Below, piece after piece: positions 5,947-13,075 of a DNA stretch of 17,645 bases. Numbering within the stretch: the stretch's first letter is position 1; every line of letters begins with the position of its first letter. Under the pieces are notes generated by a model. That model was not told the origin of the DNA and did no database searches. It was given only the letters and a program-made list of their open reading frames with translations. The stretch comes from Verrucomicrobiota bacterium (GTDB taxonomy: Bacteria; Verrucomicrobiota; Verrucomicrobiae; Chthoniobacterales; UBA10450): contig VBQB01000259.1 of assembly GCA_005887855.1 (NCBI GenBank), forward strand, positions 1 through 17,645, written 5' to 3'. The translations under genes were made by a program, and so were the position numbers.

Positions 5947-7683
5947 ATGGTGCAAATGCAGGATGTGATGTCGAAGCCGATGCCGGACTTCCGAGAAGGA
6001 AGCATCGTCAAGGGACGCATATTGGAGGTTCGGCCCCGCGAAGTGCTCGTCGACATCGGCTACAAATCCGAGGGCGTCATTCCCCTCGCGGAATTTGAGG
6101 ATGTCGATTCGCTCGAGGTCGGCGACGAAGTGGATGTGCTCCTCGAGCGACTCGAGAACGACGAAGGCATGGTTGTCCTCTCGAAGGAAAAAGCTGCTTA
6201 CCGTCAGAACTGGAACAAAATCGCGAGTGTCTTTCACGGCGATGGTCTGATCAAAGGCAAAGTTAAATCCGTCGTCAAAGGCGGGCTCATGGTGAACATT
6301 GGCGTCGAGGCGTTTCTGCCCGCATCTCAAATCGACGTCGTTCCGCCGAAAGATTTGCAGCAGTTTGTCGGCAACACCTACGATTTTAAAATCGTTAAGA
6401 TCAACGACGACCGTAAAAACGTCGTGCTCAGCCGGCGCGAGGTCATCGAGCAGGAGCGGAGCGAGAAGCCACAAAAATTCATCGAAGACGTGAAGGTCGG
6501 CGACAAGGTGCAAGGGACAGTAAAAAATCTCACCGACTTCGGCGCCTTCATCGATCTCGATGGGATGGATGGCTTGCTTCACATCACCGACATGACTTGG
6601 GGCCGCCTCGGACACCCGAGTGAGCTGGTTAAAGTCGGCCAGCAGTTGGAAGTCGTCGTGCTCGACATCAACAAAGAAAAAGAGCGCGTCTCGCTAGGAC
6701 TGAAGCAGACACAAAAGAATCCTTGGGACCAGATCGAGGAGCGCTTCCCGGCTGGTCAACGCATCAAAGGCAAAATCATGAATCTCGTTCCCTACGGCGC
6801 GTTCGTGGAGATCGAGGAAGGCGTGGAAGGTCTCATTCACGTTTCCGAGCTTTCGTGGACGAAACGAATCATGCGTCCATCCGACATTCTCACCGTCGGG
6901 CAGGAAGTCGAAGCTGTTGTGCTCGGCGTGAACAAAGAAGAACAGAAAATTTCGCTGGGTTTGCGTCAGCTCGAACCAAATCCGTGGGATGAGATCGAAA
7001 AGAAATTTACGATCGGAAGCACCGTGCGCGGAAAAATTCGCAACATGACTGCCTACGGCGCGTTCGTGGAACTGGATGAAGGCATCGACGGAATGATCCA
7101 TGTCTCCGATCTGAGCTGGACCCGCAAGATCAATCATCCGAGTGAAGTCTTTAAGAAAGGCGACGAAGTCGAAGCCGTTGTCATCGACATCGACAAAGTG
7201 AATCAGCGGATCAGTCTCGGAATCAAGCAACTCGCCGAAGATCCGTGGAAGAACATCGATCAGAAATACAAGATCGGTGATCTGGTGAAAGGCAAAGTCA
7301 CCAAACTGGCCAGTTTTGGCGCGTTTGTGCAGCTAAACGACGACATCGACGGCCTCGTCCACATCTCGCAGCTGAGCGAGGACCACGTCGCGAAAGTGAA
7401 AGACGTCCTCAAAGTCGGCCAGGAAGTCGAAGCGCGCGTGATCAAAGTGGACAAAGTCGAGCGGCGTATCGGATTGTCGATCAAAGCCGCCAACTATTCC
7501 GAGGAAGAATTGCGCAAAGAGGCCGAAACCTTCGAGACGCTCCGTCCCGGTGAAGATATGGTGGGCCTGGAAAAAGCGTTCGCCGCTGCCGAACAGGAGG
7601 AGTATCGCCCCGGCGATTCCAAAAAAGAATCAAAGGAGCCAGAGGAATCCAAGAGCGAGTCCAAGAAGCCAACGAAAAAGTAA
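5947..7683 (+). CDS. rpsA: 30S ribosomal protein S1, six S1 domains
   Basis: S1 binds mRNA leaders on the 30S subunit and helps load structured messages. The protein is 578 residues. Six S1 (OB-fold) repeats can be read in order: GSIVKGRILEVRPREVLVDIG; GLIKGKVKSVVKGGLMVNIG; DKVQGTVKNLTDFGAFIDLD; QRIKGKIMNLVPYGAFVEIE; STVRGKIRNMTAYGAFVELD; DLVKGKVTKLASFGAFVQLN. Repeats 1-2 are the divergent, ribosome-docking type. Repeats 3-6 carry the RNA-binding GAF(V/I) and GL(I/L)H(V/I)S motifs. After the sixth repeat a charged low-complexity tail rich in Lys, Glu and Ser (last ~30 residues) is probably disordered. The start has an excellent ribosome binding site. The gene is single on its strand and converges on thrC 45 bp downstream. 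Confidence 0.96.
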   Translation: MVQMQDVMSKPMPDFREGSIVKGRILEVRPREVLVDIGYKSEGVIPLAEFEDVDSLEVGDEVDVLLERLENDEGMVVLSKEKAAYRQNWNKIASVFHGDGLIKGKVKSVVKGGLMVNIGVEAFLPASQIDVVPPKDLQQFVGNTYDFKIVKINDDRKNVVLSRREVIEQERSEKPQKFIEDVKVGDKVQGTVKNLTDFGAFIDLDGMDGLLHITDMTWGRLGHPSELVKVGQQLEVVVLDINKEKERVSLGLKQTQKNPWDQIEERFPAGQRIKGKIMNLVPYGAFVEIEEGVEGLIHVSELSWTKRIMRPSDILTVGQEVEAVVLGVNKEEQKISLGLRQLEPNPWDEIEKKFTIGSTVRGKIRNMTAYGAFVELDEGIDGMIHVSDLSWTRKINHPSEVFKKGDEVEAVVIDIDKVNQRISLGIKQLAEDPWKNIDQKYKIGDLVKGKVTKLASFGAFVQLNDDIDGLVHISQLSEDHVAKVKDVLKVGQEVEARVIKVDKVERRIGLSIKAANYSEEELRKEAETFETLRPGEDMVGLEKAFAAAEQEEYRPGDSKKESKEPEESKSESKKPTKK

Positions 7684-7728
7684 TTTCGTCGCTCCAACTG
7701 CGCGCGCTGTCCGGGACGAACCAATCAA

Positions 7729-8901
7729 TCAGCTTTGGCGGCGATCCGGTTCGTAGCAGTCGAGGTACTTAATACCTGACCCGGTGTTGAAGATGACAAC
7801 GCGCTCTCCGCGCGAGATTTTTCCTGCTGAACGGAGCGATTTCAGCGCGGCGAAGCACGCTGCGCCTTCGGGCGCTACGAAAAGGCCTTCACTTGATCCG
7901 ACTTCGTGAGTAACGCGGATCATTGTTTCGTCATTGACGGCCACGGCACCGCCGTTCGATTCGCGCAGGATTTTCAGCATGAGGAAATCACCGATTGCTT
8001 CGGGAACGCGCAGGCCCGAAGCGCAGGTATGCGCATTGGGAAATTCGTCCGCGCTTTTTTCTCCCGCTTCAAATGCGCGGACAATCGGCGCGCATCCGCT
8101 TGCCTGGACGGAGAACATGCGCGGACGTTTCTTGTCGATCCAACCGAGCGCTTGCATTTCCTCGAACGCTTTCCACATGCCGATGAGACCCGTGCCGCCG
8201 CCCGTGGGATAAAGAATGACTTCGGGCAATTGCCAATCCAATTGCTCGGCCAACTCGTAACCGAGCGTCTTTTTTCCCTCGATTCGATACGGCTCTTTCA
8301 AGGTGGACATGTCGAACCAGCCTTCGGCCGCTCTTCGCCGTGCGATTTCAGCGCTGCAATCGGTAATTAATCCATCGATGAGAGTGACGCATGCGCCTAG
8401 CTCGCGGCACTCGGTAATGTTCGCCCGCGGTGTGTCGCGCGGCATGAAAATGTGCGCTTCGAGGCCGGCGCGCACGGCGTAGGCGGCGAGCGCGCCGCCA
8501 GCATTCCCAGCGCTTGGGACGGCGAGCTTGGTCGCGCCAAGATGTCTCGCCATCGATACAGCGACGCTCATGCCACGCGCTTTGAAGCTTTGGGTCGGGT
8601 TCTGCGATTCGTCTTTAATCCAAAGATCGACATCTTGCCCGAACTTTTGCCCGCGGAGCAACGGCGTGCCGCCCTCGCCGAGAGATGTCGGTTCAACGTC
8701 AGCCGGCAATGGGAGCAGTTCGCGATAACGCCACAACGATTTCTCGCGAGTGGCGAACTTCTCACGCGTGAGCGCGCGACCCGCTGCGGCGAGATCGACA
8801 ATCGCAAGAAGCGGTTTCTGACACGCAGTGCAAAGATTCTGTAAACGCGACGATTCATGCCGAAGCCCGCACGATGTGCAGACGAGATGGGTCAGAAACA
8901 T
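7729..8901 (-). CDS. thrC: Threonine synthase
   Basis: This PLP enzyme converts O-phosphohomoserine to threonine and phosphate, the last step of threonine synthesis; 390 residues, cytosolic. An N-terminal zinc-ribbon-like segment has Cys8-x2-Cys11 and Cys24-x2-Cys27, as in many bacterial class II-fold threonine synthases. GEGGTPLL (75-82) precedes the PLP lysine Lys107 in [10 protein letters not shown], where Gln replaces the more usual Gly. [14 protein letters not shown] is the substrate loop, and [12 protein letters not shown] binds PLP phosphate. [11 protein letters not shown] closes the active site. No clear Shine-Dalgarno precedes the ATG. The gene is divergent from the DAACS symporter with only 52 bp between starts, part of it occupied by a dispersed repeat. 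A related PLP lyase is possible but the overall fit to ThrC is good. Confidence 0.9.
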   Translation of the reverse strand: MFLTHLVCTSCGLRHESSRLQNLCTACQKPLLAIVDLAAAGRALTREKFATREKSLWRYRELLPLPADVEPTSLGEGGTPLLRGQKFGQDVDLWIKDESQNPTQSFKARGMSVAVSMARHLGATKLAVPSAGNAGGALAAYAVRAGLEAHIFMPRDTPRANITECRELGACVTLIDGLITDCSAEIARRRAAEGWFDMSTLKEPYRIEGKKTLGYELAEQLDWQLPEVILYPTGGGTGLIGMWKAFEEMQALGWIDKKRPRMFSVQASGCAPIVRAFEAGEKSADEFPNAHTCASGLRVPEAIGDFLMLKILRESNGGAVAVNDETMIRVTHEVGSSEGLFVAPEGAACFAALKSLRSAGKISRGERVVIFNTGSGIKYLDCYEPDRRQS

Positions 8902-8923
8902 ACGGTGTTGCCAGGGTTGCTAT

Positions 8924-8951
8924 CCACAGATTACACAGATTCACGCAGATT
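8924..8951. repeat. CACAGATT tandem/dispersed repeat
   Basis: Three near-identical units of about 9-10 bp run in a row: CCACAGATT, ACACAGATT and CACGCAGATT. The array ends 2 bp before the ATG of the symporter gene. I know arrays of this kind as common dispersed repeats in Verrucomicrobia and Planctomycetes (memory, not checked). Confidence 0.6.
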
Positions 8952-8953
8952 AA

Positions 8954-10306
8954 ATGAAGCCTGCTTCCACCAACCGAACTCGCCGGCCTTGGTACCGCCC
9001 GTCATTAACGATGCAAATCATGATTGGGCTGATCGTGGGTGCGGTGATCGGCTGGCTGCGACCCGATTGGGGGAACGCAGTTTATTTTCTGCGCGACATC
9101 TTCATTAACCTGATCAAATCGATCATCGCACCGCTCATTTTCTCGACCATTGTCGTCGGAATCGCTGGCGCGGGCGCATTGCGAAAGATCGGGCGCATGG
9201 GCGTCAAAGCGTTGATCTATTTCGAGCTCGTCACGACAGCGGCGCTCTTTATCGGACTAGCAGTCGTGAACTTCACGAAACCAGGGGCCGGCGTAACGCT
9301 TACGGCGGGCAACACCGACATCGTCAAGGCGATCGGACAGGGTCATCCCAAGACCTTCGTTGAAACACTGGTGCACGTATTCCCCTCCAGCGTTATCGAG
9401 TCGATGGTCCACGGCGATGTGCTGCAAATTGTCGCTTTCTCCGTCCTTTTTGCTCTAGCCGTATCTGCAGTTGGCGAAAAAGGAAAACCGATCATTCGCG
9501 CGATGGAAAGCCTGTCGCAGATCATGTTCAAGTTCACCAACTACGTCATGATGTTCGCGCCCATCGGTGTGGGCGCCGCCATGGCTCACACGGTCGCGAC
9601 GCAAGGTCTTGGTGTGCTTGCTAATCTCGGCAAACTGATCCTGTCGCTTTACCTTGCACTGATCATTTTCATCTTGCTGGTTTTTGGCCTCGTTATTTTC
9701 ATCACCCGGGTGCCGCTGAGGCAATTCGTGCGGGCGGTGCGCGAGCCTGCCACCCTCGCGTTCGCAACCACGAGCAGCGAGTCGGCCTTGCCGAAGGCGA
9801 TGCAAGCCATGGAGCGTTTCGGTGTGCCGAGACACATCGTCGGCTTCGTTATGCCGACCGGATATTCTTTCAATCTCGACGGCTCCACTCTCTACCTCGC
9901 GATGGCTTCAGTGTTTGTCGCGCAAGCAGCGGAGACAACGATGGGCTGGCACATGGCGCCCGGCCAGCAGATCACGATGATGCTAACGTTGATGCTCACT
10001 TCCAAAGGCGTCGCAGCCGTGCCGCGCGCATCGCTCGTGATTTTGCTGGCGACGTTGAATACGTTTATTCCGGCGGGTCTCGGTCCGATCGGGATCGCCG
10101 TCATCTTCGGCATCGATGAATTAATGGACATGGGACGCACCTGCGTGAATGTGATCGGCAATTGTCTCGCCACGGTTGTGGTCGCACGGTGGGAAAGGGA
10201 GTTCGACGACAATCGCGCGCAAGTCTTTGGCACGCCGGCCGAGGCCGAGCTGGATTTGAAATCCGGCGATGTCGCGTTCGCCGATGCAGTCGCGCAAGGC
10301 GACTAA
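8954..10306 (+). CDS. Dicarboxylate/amino acid:cation symporter (DAACS, SLC1-like)
   Basis: This is an inner-membrane secondary transporter of the GltP/DctA family, 450 residues, which takes up glutamate, aspartate or C4-dicarboxylates with Na+ or H+. A basic tail of about 18 residues precedes the first helix (MQIMIGLIVGAVIGWL). Hairpin HP1 has TTSSESALP (272-280), helix TM7 has NLDGSTLY (307-314), HP2 has TSKGVAAVPRAS (349-360), and TM8 has DELMDMGRTCVNVIGN (388-403). Against the archaeal homologue GltPh, positions D390, D394, R397, T398 and N401 are kept, while D405 is Asn403 here. The kept Arg395 favours acidic amino acid substrates; the Asn may alter ion coupling. The start at 8954 lacks a Shine-Dalgarno and abuts a repeat; M20 is an alternative start. 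Confidence 0.92.
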   Translation: MKPASTNRTRRPWYRPSLTMQIMIGLIVGAVIGWLRPDWGNAVYFLRDIFINLIKSIIAPLIFSTIVVGIAGAGALRKIGRMGVKALIYFELVTTAALFIGLAVVNFTKPGAGVTLTAGNTDIVKAIGQGHPKTFVETLVHVFPSSVIESMVHGDVLQIVAFSVLFALAVSAVGEKGKPIIRAMESLSQIMFKFTNYVMMFAPIGVGAAMAHTVATQGLGVLANLGKLILSLYLALIIFILLVFGLVIFITRVPLRQFVRAVREPATLAFATTSSESALPKAMQAMERFGVPRHIVGFVMPTGYSFNLDGSTLYLAMASVFVAQAAETTMGWHMAPGQQITMMLTLMLTSKGVAAVPRASLVILLATLNTFIPAGLGPIGIAVIFGIDELMDMGRTCVNVIGNCLATVVVARWEREFDDNRAQVFGTPAEAELDLKSGDVAFADAVAQGD

Positions 10307-10331
10307 GAGACGCACTACAAGAGCCAATCAT

Positions 10332-10407
10332 CATGCGTGTATACACGCTTGAGGGAAGAAATTCAGCCTGAAAGAGGGTGAGCGGGACTGATTGCGAGCT
10401 TTCTGGC
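10332..10407. repeat. CATGCGTGTA repeat, copy A
   Basis: This copy begins CATGCGTGTATACACGCTT with a perfect 14-bp palindrome (10335-10348) and ends TTCTGGC. It aligns over its whole length with copy B at 10894-10972, for example AATTCA, GTGA, TTGCGA and CTGGC blocks in the same order. It lies between the symporter and the lipoprotein gene. Confidence 0.6.
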
Positions 10408-10520
10408 CCCGGCCAGTCGAATGGCTAAAAAAAGAAGAGCTTTTATGGTGTCGAGACGATTGGCTAGACTGTGCGTTGCGCCGATCACGCGCGCCTGCGC
10501 AACAGAGAGTCTCGGTTGCC

Positions 10521-10859
10521 ATGACATCTATTTTTGTCCGATATAAGTCCCGGTTACGGATAATCGCTTTGGCAGTTTTGCTGTGCGCGCTGGCCGGTTG
10601 CGGGAATCCGACCATTGTCGGTAAATGGCGGACATCAGCAGATCCGGGCGCAATGGTATGGGAATTCACCAAGAATGGGTCTGTCCTCGTCGGGACTGTT
10701 CGCGGCAGGTATCAATTTGGTGACCAAAATCGAGTCAAAATCGAAACGCCCTTCGCCACTTCCGTTTATCAAATGGAAATCTACGGCGATCGAATGATTC
10801 TCAGAGAGGCTAACGGCTCCAAACTTGAATTCACAAGGATACGAGAAAACAGGAGCTGA
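10521..10859 (+). CDS. Small predicted lipoprotein, function unknown
   Basis: The protein has 112 residues. The ATG at 10521 is chosen because it starts a clean lipoprotein signal: basic SIFVRYKSRLR, hydrophobic IIALAVLLCA, and lipobox LAGC with Cys27 as the lipidated residue. An in-frame extension back to 10392 reads through repeat-derived DNA and is not credible. GAGAG about 11 nt upstream could serve as ribosome binding site. The mature part (IVGKWRTSADPGAMVWEFTK then SVLVGTVRGRYQF and MILREANGSKLEFTR) is beta-rich. It resembles small lipocalin-like or DUF-type lipoproteins in which GxW begins a strand series, but I recognise no named family. It is flanked on both sides by copies of the CATGCGTGTA repeat. 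Role unknown. Confidence 0.7.
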   Translation: MTSIFVRYKSRLRIIALAVLLCALAGCGNPTIVGKWRTSADPGAMVWEFTKNGSVLVGTVRGRYQFGDQNRVKIETPFATSVYQMEIYGDRMILREANGSKLEFTRIRENRS

Positions 10860-10893
10860 TTTCTTGGTCTTTAATCGCCGCCACGCGCCCATT

Positions 10894-10972
10894 CATGCGT
10901 GTAGATACACGCTTGAACGAAACAATTCATATTGAGAGAACGTGAAATCGGTCCGACTGCGAATTTCCTGGC
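10894..10972. repeat. CATGCGTGTA repeat, copy B
   Basis: This copy has the palindrome GCGTGTA-GA-TACACGC (10897-10912), then the same ordered blocks as copy A (CGCTTGA, AATTCA, GTGA, TGCGA), ending TTTCCTGGC. It sits between the convergent lipoprotein and membrane protein genes, where the stem followed by CCTGGCTTTTT could also act as a transcription stop. Confidence 0.6.
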
Positions 10973-10999
10973 TTTTTGTCACCGAAATGCCTCTAGAGA

Positions 11000-11713
11000 T
11001 CAGCGATCGGAAGTCAGAGGTCGGCTGGCGTTGCGCTCGAGTAGCCTAATGAAAATGGCGATGTGAACTGCCACCAGTAGCGGGACCAAAAAGCCCGGAA
11101 TCAAGAGCCACGGCAATGTTGTCATGATGGCCGAGCTAGGTTCGGCGAAGATCAGGCGTGCCGGACCGGGCGAGGAAATTACTCCCAATCCGACTGCGGC
11201 GATCAAATCCGCTAATCCGATGATATTCCAGATCCATAAGATCGGCCGAACGTTCGCCGGTTGTCGATACGCGAGCCATGCAACCGGGAAGGCGGTTGCT
11301 CCAACAAAAATATCTCCCCAGCCAGCAACCGGAGCGAACGGCGCGGGCAAACGGCCCGCCGCGTAAAGAATGATAAAACTGATACCGAGCAGACGAACCG
11401 CATGCACGCCGACAAGCAGCCAGAGCGGTACCCGATGAAAACCTTCGCGCAACGACGTCGCGCGCGAGACAACGATGCAAAGGATCACGATCGGAAGCGC
11501 TACCGCTATACCCAGACCGGGGCTGCCGAGTCCATGTTCGTAATATAACGCGCGCGTTGCGGCCAAGATTACTACGACGACAAACCAACTGCTAAGCGAG
11601 AGGGCGATACGAACCTGCGCGGCCGCATTGGAACCGAATCCGATCGACAACGCAGCAATGACGATGGCAGCCGACGCGGTCAATTCGATGGAACCGATAA
11701 GGTCAGTATTCAT
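11000..11713 (-). CDS. Polytopic inner-membrane protein, function unknown
   Basis: The protein has 237 residues and mostly hydrophobic segments. About seven helices can be read: ELTASAAIVIAALSIGFG, SSWFVVVVILAATRAL, GLGIAVALPIVILCIV, PLWLLVGVHAVRLLGISFI, GWGDIFVGATAFPVAWLA, ILWIWNIIGLADLIAAVGLG, and a long C-terminal helix LIPGFLVPLLVAVHIAIFI. The start is supported by AAAGGGA just before the ATG. Charged residues inside helices (Asp in WGDIFVG, Asp in GLADLIAA) are possible functional sites. I do not recognise a named family; it could be a small transporter or a membrane sensor. It converges on the lipoprotein gene and has repeat copies on both sides. Confidence 0.72.
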   Translation of the reverse strand: MNTDLIGSIELTASAAIVIAALSIGFGSNAAAQVRIALSLSSWFVVVVILAATRALYYEHGLGSPGLGIAVALPIVILCIVVSRATSLREGFHRVPLWLLVGVHAVRLLGISFIILYAAGRLPAPFAPVAGWGDIFVGATAFPVAWLAYRQPANVRPILWIWNIIGLADLIAAVGLGVISSPGPARLIFAEPSSAIMTTLPWLLIPGFLVPLLVAVHIAIFIRLLERNASRPLTSDR

Positions 11714-11743
11714 ATCCCTTTCTTTTTATCATTCTCTTCCAAT

Positions 11744-11770
11744 CATGCGTGTATATACATTTTTCCTGGC
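11744..11770. repeat. CATGCGTGTA repeat, copy C (internally deleted)
   Basis: CATGCGTGTATATACAT at 11744-11760 is the left end of copies A and B with a decayed right palindrome arm. It is followed directly by TTTTCCTGGC, the right end of copy B. About 50 bp of the interior seen in A and B is absent. It lies just before the membrane protein start (minus strand). Confidence 0.5.
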
Positions 11771-11935
11771 AAAAAAAATTATTTGGTTCGCATTGATGGC
11801 CGGGACCGCAAACCGAAGCGCCTTCGTGGTCGAGCGCAGAGATCCAGCTTTTGTCTTCGATCAGCCCCAAATTTCGCGACAGAGTGGTTCGCTCAAGGCT
11901 GGGAAGCGCGATCACCTGCTGCCGTTACAAGATTT

Positions 11936-13075
11936 CTACATCTGGAGCGCGGAGCGCAGATGTGGAATAAGGCGCTTAGTAAATTCAACGGAGTCGCCGG
12001 CGGAAAGATGCGACCACTCGGGACAATTAAAGCTCGAGAGCTCCGGATAATCCTCGAAGTAAATGCCTGGAGTTCCGGTGCGCTTTAGCAGTAAATTCCA
12101 AATATCGGAGCGTGGAGTGATTCGATCTTCAAGCGCTTTGAGTTCACCGGTAAGTGGAAACCGAACGAAAACGATCTTGCCGCCTCGAGCGCGAAGCTTA
12201 GCCACCGCAGCAGTCGTATCTCGAAAGCGATCTTCCTTGGCCTTCTTCATTTTCTCCGTGAAGACTTCTTGTGGGATATAGGTTGGAGGCGGCGGTGGCG
12301 TGAAAAGTGGGAGCCAGATTTGCTGAATCCTGCTTTGCAGCTCCCCGGGCTGCGCGCATTGCTCAATCATGCGGGCGCGACGCTCCCGATCCTCGGACTG
12401 GAAATACGGCGGAAAACGCGGCGGGACGAGCGCACCGGGACGATTTGGGATGGGCAACCGTTTCAGGAGGTCCTCCAGCGTAAGCTCCTCCTGCTTGAGG
12501 AACGCCACATGTTCCTCCAACGGCATTGCGAGGTACTGACTCGCACGTTGGGCCAGGGTCTGTGTGTGATAACGGCGAACGGCCTTTTCTGACCGATCCA
12601 TGGGCGGTGATCCCGGCGGCGCGAAGAACATGCGCGGGACGACGCTGCAAATGATGGTCCCGTGAAAACGTTCGTCATTAGCCAAGTCCGCCAGCACTGG
12701 ATATGCGCAGCTGCCGCCAGCCGCGAGTTGCACCGGTCGTTTGCCCAATCCGTTTTGCAGCTCATCAAGGTCAAGATCGAACCAGGCGCGCGAATCACCA
12801 ATAATCACAATCGATTCTGGCTTCACTCTGCGCCGAGCTTGCGTCCAGAGATCTTCGTTGTCGTTTAGAGTCGGACCGTAACCGATCGAACGGCAGTAGA
12901 ACTCCCACGCCGCAGCGGCGGCGATCACGACCAGCACAACGGTAACGGTCATGCCACGCCACGGCAGAGCGGGAATCGGTCGCTCATAATCCCGAGGAGC
13001 TATTTCTGACGGTTTGGCGAAGAACAAACGCGGAAGCCGAAGCTTACGCTTAAAATTGGAAGTAAATGAAGGCAT
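11936..13075 (-). CDS. SGNH-hydrolase-like membrane-anchored partner of MBOAT
   Basis: This 379-residue protein has a basic cytoplasmic tail (1-41), one membrane anchor (about 42-57, MTVTVVLVVIAAAAAW) and a large extracytoplasmic domain. GDSRAW (93-98) matches SGNH block I with Ser95 as likely nucleophile. Near the C-terminus CPEWSHLSAGD (351-361) matches the block V region with His356; Glu353 occupies the place where Asp is usual. AlgJ/AlgX-, PatB- and DltD-like proteins of this layout take acyl groups delivered by an MBOAT protein and pass them to a polymer. The ATG at 13075 overlaps the end of the MBOAT gene by 26 bp and has AAGGAA at ideal distance, so translational coupling is likely. 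The acceptor polymer is unknown. Confidence 0.82.
   Translation of the reverse strand: MPSFTSNFKRKLRLPRLFFAKPSEIAPRDYERPIPALPWRGMTVTVVLVVIAAAAAWEFYCRSIGYGPTLNDNEDLWTQARRRVKPESIVIIGDSRAWFDLDLDELQNGLGKRPVQLAAGGSCAYPVLADLANDERFHGTIICSVVPRMFFAPPGSPPMDRSEKAVRRYHTQTLAQRASQYLAMPLEEHVAFLKQEELTLEDLLKRLPIPNRPGALVPPRFPPYFQSEDRERRARMIEQCAQPGELQSRIQQIWLPLFTPPPPPTYIPQEVFTEKMKKAKEDRFRDTTAAVAKLRARGGKIVFVRFPLTGELKALEDRITPRSDIWNLLLKRTGTPGIYFEDYPELSSFNCPEWSHLSAGDSVEFTKRLIPHLRSALQM

Noticed and set aside
5779..6615. 278-codon open frame on the minus strand
   Set aside because: It is antisense to the first S1 domains of rpsA and its N-terminus is a translated dispersed repeat; the plus-strand S1 homology is unambiguous.
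10475..10503. GTTGCGC...GCGCAAC dyad before the lipoprotein as an operator
   Set aside because: It is a single 7-bp dyad in GC-rich DNA with no second copy or known regulator nearby.
10332..11770. CRISPR-like or integron attC array
   Set aside because: There are only three divergent copies, spaced 0.5-0.8 kb apart by genes in opposite orientations, with no cas or integrase gene in the window.
11938..11963. ACATCTG...CAGATGT inverted repeat at the SGNH stop codon as a terminator
   Set aside because: The loop is 12 nt, most of it is coding, and no T-run follows on the minus strand; chance symmetry is likely.
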